NCBI RefSeq assembly: GCF_001612765.1
Contig: NZ_BDBB01000007.1
Span: forward strand, 124,001 to 188,000
Origin: Nocardia arthritidis NBRC 100137
Lineage (GTDB): Bacteria > Actinomycetota > Actinomycetes > Mycobacteriales > Mycobacteriaceae
Length of the DNA: 64,000 bases
Direction of reading: 5' to 3'
The translations under genes and the position numbers were made by a program. The notes below the pieces were generated by a model, which was not told the origin of the DNA, searched no databases, and saw only the letters and a list, made by a program, of their open reading frames with translations. Each line of letters opens with the position of its first letter. The stretch's first letter is position 1. Below, piece after piece: positions 62,411 through 64,000 of the stretch.

Positions 62411-64000
62411 GTGTCCGACCCGAACGACGAGAAGAATCCGGCGCGGGACAGCGCCGAACCGGCCGGCGCCGCCGGAGCCGACGCACGCCCCGGTGCCGCC
62501 GCGGAACGTAACCCGGACGCATCGGCTGCGCCCACCGAGCGCATCGCCAAGGGGCAGCGGCCCGATGCCTCGCCGTCGGGCACGGACCGATCCGCGTCTG
62601 GTGCGGACGCGGGCAACCGCGGTCCAGCGCCCAGCGCGCCGCGAGCAGGAGACCCGAGACAAGCACCCGCCAACCCGGCCAGCGGTCCGGCCTCGTCGAG
62701 GAACACCGGCGCGACGTCGAACACGGCGGGCGCGAAACCGGCGAACGGCCCCGCCCCCGCATCGAACACGCCGGGTGGTAAACCGGCCAGTGGCCCTGCG
62801 GCCAGTACCGACTCACCGTCCTCCGCGAGGAGTTCGGGCGCCTCCGCGCCGGCGGGCAGCCCCGTGACGAGCGCGGGCCCCACACAGCAGCCCGGAGCGT
62901 CCGCCGGCGCGAAGCCCCCGACACCGGACAACCGAACAAGTTCTGCTGCCCGACCTGCTCCCTCGAACTCCCCGGCAGCCGGATCAACCGCACCCGAGCC
63001 CGGTGGCGCGAGCGCCGAGGGCACGCCTTCCTCCGGCCTCGCCGCCGTGGCGAAGGCTCCGTCCCCGAGTTCAGCGTCGAGGCCCGCGGGCAGCACACCC
63101 GGCGCGGCACCGGCCGGCGCGGGTAAACCGAACGCACCTGCTTCCGCGACGTCCCCCGCAGGCCAACGACCATCGCAACCACCTGTCGCACAGTCCAGCG
63201 GCCAGAACACCCAGCCCGCCGCCGACTCGGCCGCTTCCGGCGCGCCCGGAACCAAGGGCACGGCGGGACCTTCCGGACCGGCAGGCCCCGGCCGGGCGAA
63301 CGCCCCAGCGGGCCAGCGCCCCGCGCAAGCGCCTACCGCGCAGTCCAGCGGCCAGAACACCCCGGCAGCCCAACGACCTTCGCGACCGCCCGTCCAGGGC
63401 AACCAGAACACACCGTCCTCATCCGGCACACCCGGCACAGCACCCTCCGGACCAGCGGGCCCCGGCCGGGCGAACACCCCTGCGGGCCAACGCCCCCCGC
63501 AACCGCCTACCGCGCAATCCGGCAACCGGAACACGCCGCCCGCCGCCGGGTCGGCCACTTCGAGCGCGCCACGCACCGAGGGCACGGCGCCTTCCGGACC
63601 GGCAGGTCCCGGCCGCGCGAACGCCCCGGCGAAGGACGGCGGCGAACCAGCGCGCTCCGGTACGGGCGCGTCTGCCTCGAGCTCGGCGCAAGGCGCCGAA
63701 GCGGAGACGGCCGCGATCGATCGGACGGCCGCACCGAAGCAACCGGCGACCGGTGGCGCGTCGAAGCCCGGTTCCGCACCGAACCAGTCGGCCGAAGCGC
63801 GCACCGTGGTGATCAAACGGGACCAGACGCCGTCCGGTACGACGCGGAGTTCCGCGCCGGGCACGGCCCCTGCCGGGGAGTCGTCATCGAAAGACGCTGC
63901 GGCGCGATCGAAGCAGGGCACAGCTGCGCCCGAATCCGGACAGCCCGCCGCGGAGAAACCCGGCCGGGGGACGTCGCCCGAGACCGCGGCGAGTGATTCC
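62411..64000 (+). CDS. Very long low-complexity N-terminus of an Rv0361-like protein (3' end cut)
   Basis: From the GTG at 62411 (GAGGGG five bases upstream) the frame stays open for 530 codons to the end of the window with no stop. It encodes almost only Ala, Pro, Gly, Ser, Thr, Gln, Asn (VSDPNDEKNPARDSAEPAGA at the start). Imperfect repeats of about 50 residues each contain GPSGPAGPGRANAPAGQRP and QSSGQNT. Position after DUF3151 matches Rv0361, an anchored membrane protein with a disordered N-terminus, so a transmembrane helix and a small C-terminal domain are expected beyond the window (inference). The codons are consistent with coding: third positions are G/C-rich, whereas antisense frames give Cys-poor nonsense. 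Confidence 0.72.
   Translation, partial: MSDPNDEKNPARDSAEPAGAAGADARPGAAAERNPDASAAPTERIAKGQRPDASPSGTDRSASGADAGNRGPAPSAPRAGDPRQAPANPASGPASSRNTGATSNTAGAKPANGPAPASNTPGGKPASGPAASTDSPSSARSSGASAPAGSPVTSAGPTQQPGASAGAKPPTPDNRTSSAARPAPSNSPAAGSTAPEPGGASAEGTPSSGLAAVAKAPSPSSASRPAGSTPGAAPAGAGKPNAPASATSPAGQRPSQPPVAQSSGQNTQPAADSAASGAPGTKGTAGPSGPAGPGRANAPAGQRPAQAPTAQSSGQNTPAAQRPSRPPVQGNQNTPSSSGTPGTAPSGPAGPGRANTPAGQRPPQPPTAQSGNRNTPPAAGSATSSAPRTEGTAPSGPAGPGRANAPAKDGGEPARSGTGASASSSAQGAEAETAAIDRTAAPKQPATGGASKPGSAPNQSAEARTVVIKRDQTPSGTTRSSAPGTAPAGESSSKDAAARSKQGTAAPESGQPAAEKPGRGTSPETAASDS
63150..63640 (+). repeat. Imperfect tandem repeats in the low-complexity gene
   Basis: The PSGPAGPGRAN block starts at 63269, 63443 and 63590 (spacings 174 and 147 bases), and related QRP/AQSSGQNT blocks lie between, the first beginning near 63155. 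The repeats are in frame, so length variants would preserve the protein. Confidence 0.7.

Noticed and set aside
62380..63921. A 513-codon open frame on the minus strand opposite the low-complexity gene
   Set aside because: It is the antisense of the in-frame repeats of the plus-strand gene; its composition (Gly/Ala/Pro/Leu/Trp) mirrors the repeats, and it has no ribosome site or family motifs.

Overview
The window is about 70% G+C, with dense, often overlapping genes, many GTG/TTG starts and ATGA stop/start junctions. Gene content and order point to a mycolic-acid actinomycete, most likely Nocardia or a close relative (inference; no rRNA is present). Several blocks match the gene order I know from Mycobacterium tuberculosis: thiG-thiS-thiO / thiE / mutT3 / glnX-glnH-pknG / ackA-pta / fgd (Rv0417 down to Rv0407), rhodanese-metZ (Rv0390-0391), purA / Rv0358-Rv0359 / DUF3151 / Rv0361-like (Rv0357c-0361), and echA7-fadE12-accA2-accD2-fadE13-Rv0976c (Rv0971c-0976c).

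Layout. 1-1.8 kb: a CobW-type GTPase behind a Zur-like box, divergent from thiD. 2-7.2 kb: a TetR regulator, a 31-residue microprotein, a coupled GT2-GtrA / GT39-like membrane glycosyltransferase pair, and a small exported glycine-zipper protein. 7.3-17.3 kb: a TetR gene, then a seven-gene minus-strand acyl-CoA operon (AtuA-like, two acyl-CoA dehydrogenases, both acyl-CoA carboxylase subunits, a methylglutaconyl-CoA-type hydratase, a TetR regulator) with a TetR-type palindrome upstream. 17.3-25 kb is accessory-looking: a class III cyclase, an ABC exporter, an XRE/TPR regulator divergent from two tiny coupled genes, a gene remnant, a tandem-MerR regulator divergent from a DUF6194 gene, and an aldo-keto reductase with a MerR-type promoter.

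25-39 kb is the conserved core: thiazole/thiamine synthesis, a Nudix hydrolase, the GlnX-GlnH-PknG amino-acid-sensing module, acetate kinase/phosphotransacetylase, an F420-dependent oxidoreductase and F420-dependent glucose-6-phosphate dehydrogenase. 39-49 kb: HAD phosphatase, a PfpI-MarR operon with a large operator and a divergent RpiB-like gene, a Ser/Thr kinase, a SAM-IV riboswitch controlling rhodanese-metZ, fprA behind an IdeR-like iron box, an amidohydrolase and DUF456. 49-57 kb: CaiB-type racemase, MocR regulator, Ogt/MGMT, an alpha/beta hydrolase, and a large ATPase-LuxR regulator coupled to a lipoprotein. 57-64 kb: purA, an Rv0358-like gene coupled to an M50-type membrane metalloprotease, a FUSC-like membrane protein with DUF3151, and the first 530 codons of a low-complexity protein that runs off the window.

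Stretches over 300 bases without an intact gene (6535-6878, 18493-18796, 22295-22686, 45743-46117, 50288-50629, 60247-60567) hold hairpins, one gene remnant and one iron box, as listed. I saw no rRNA, tRNA, CRISPR array, insertion sequence or phage gene. All family calls come from reading translations, without any database search.
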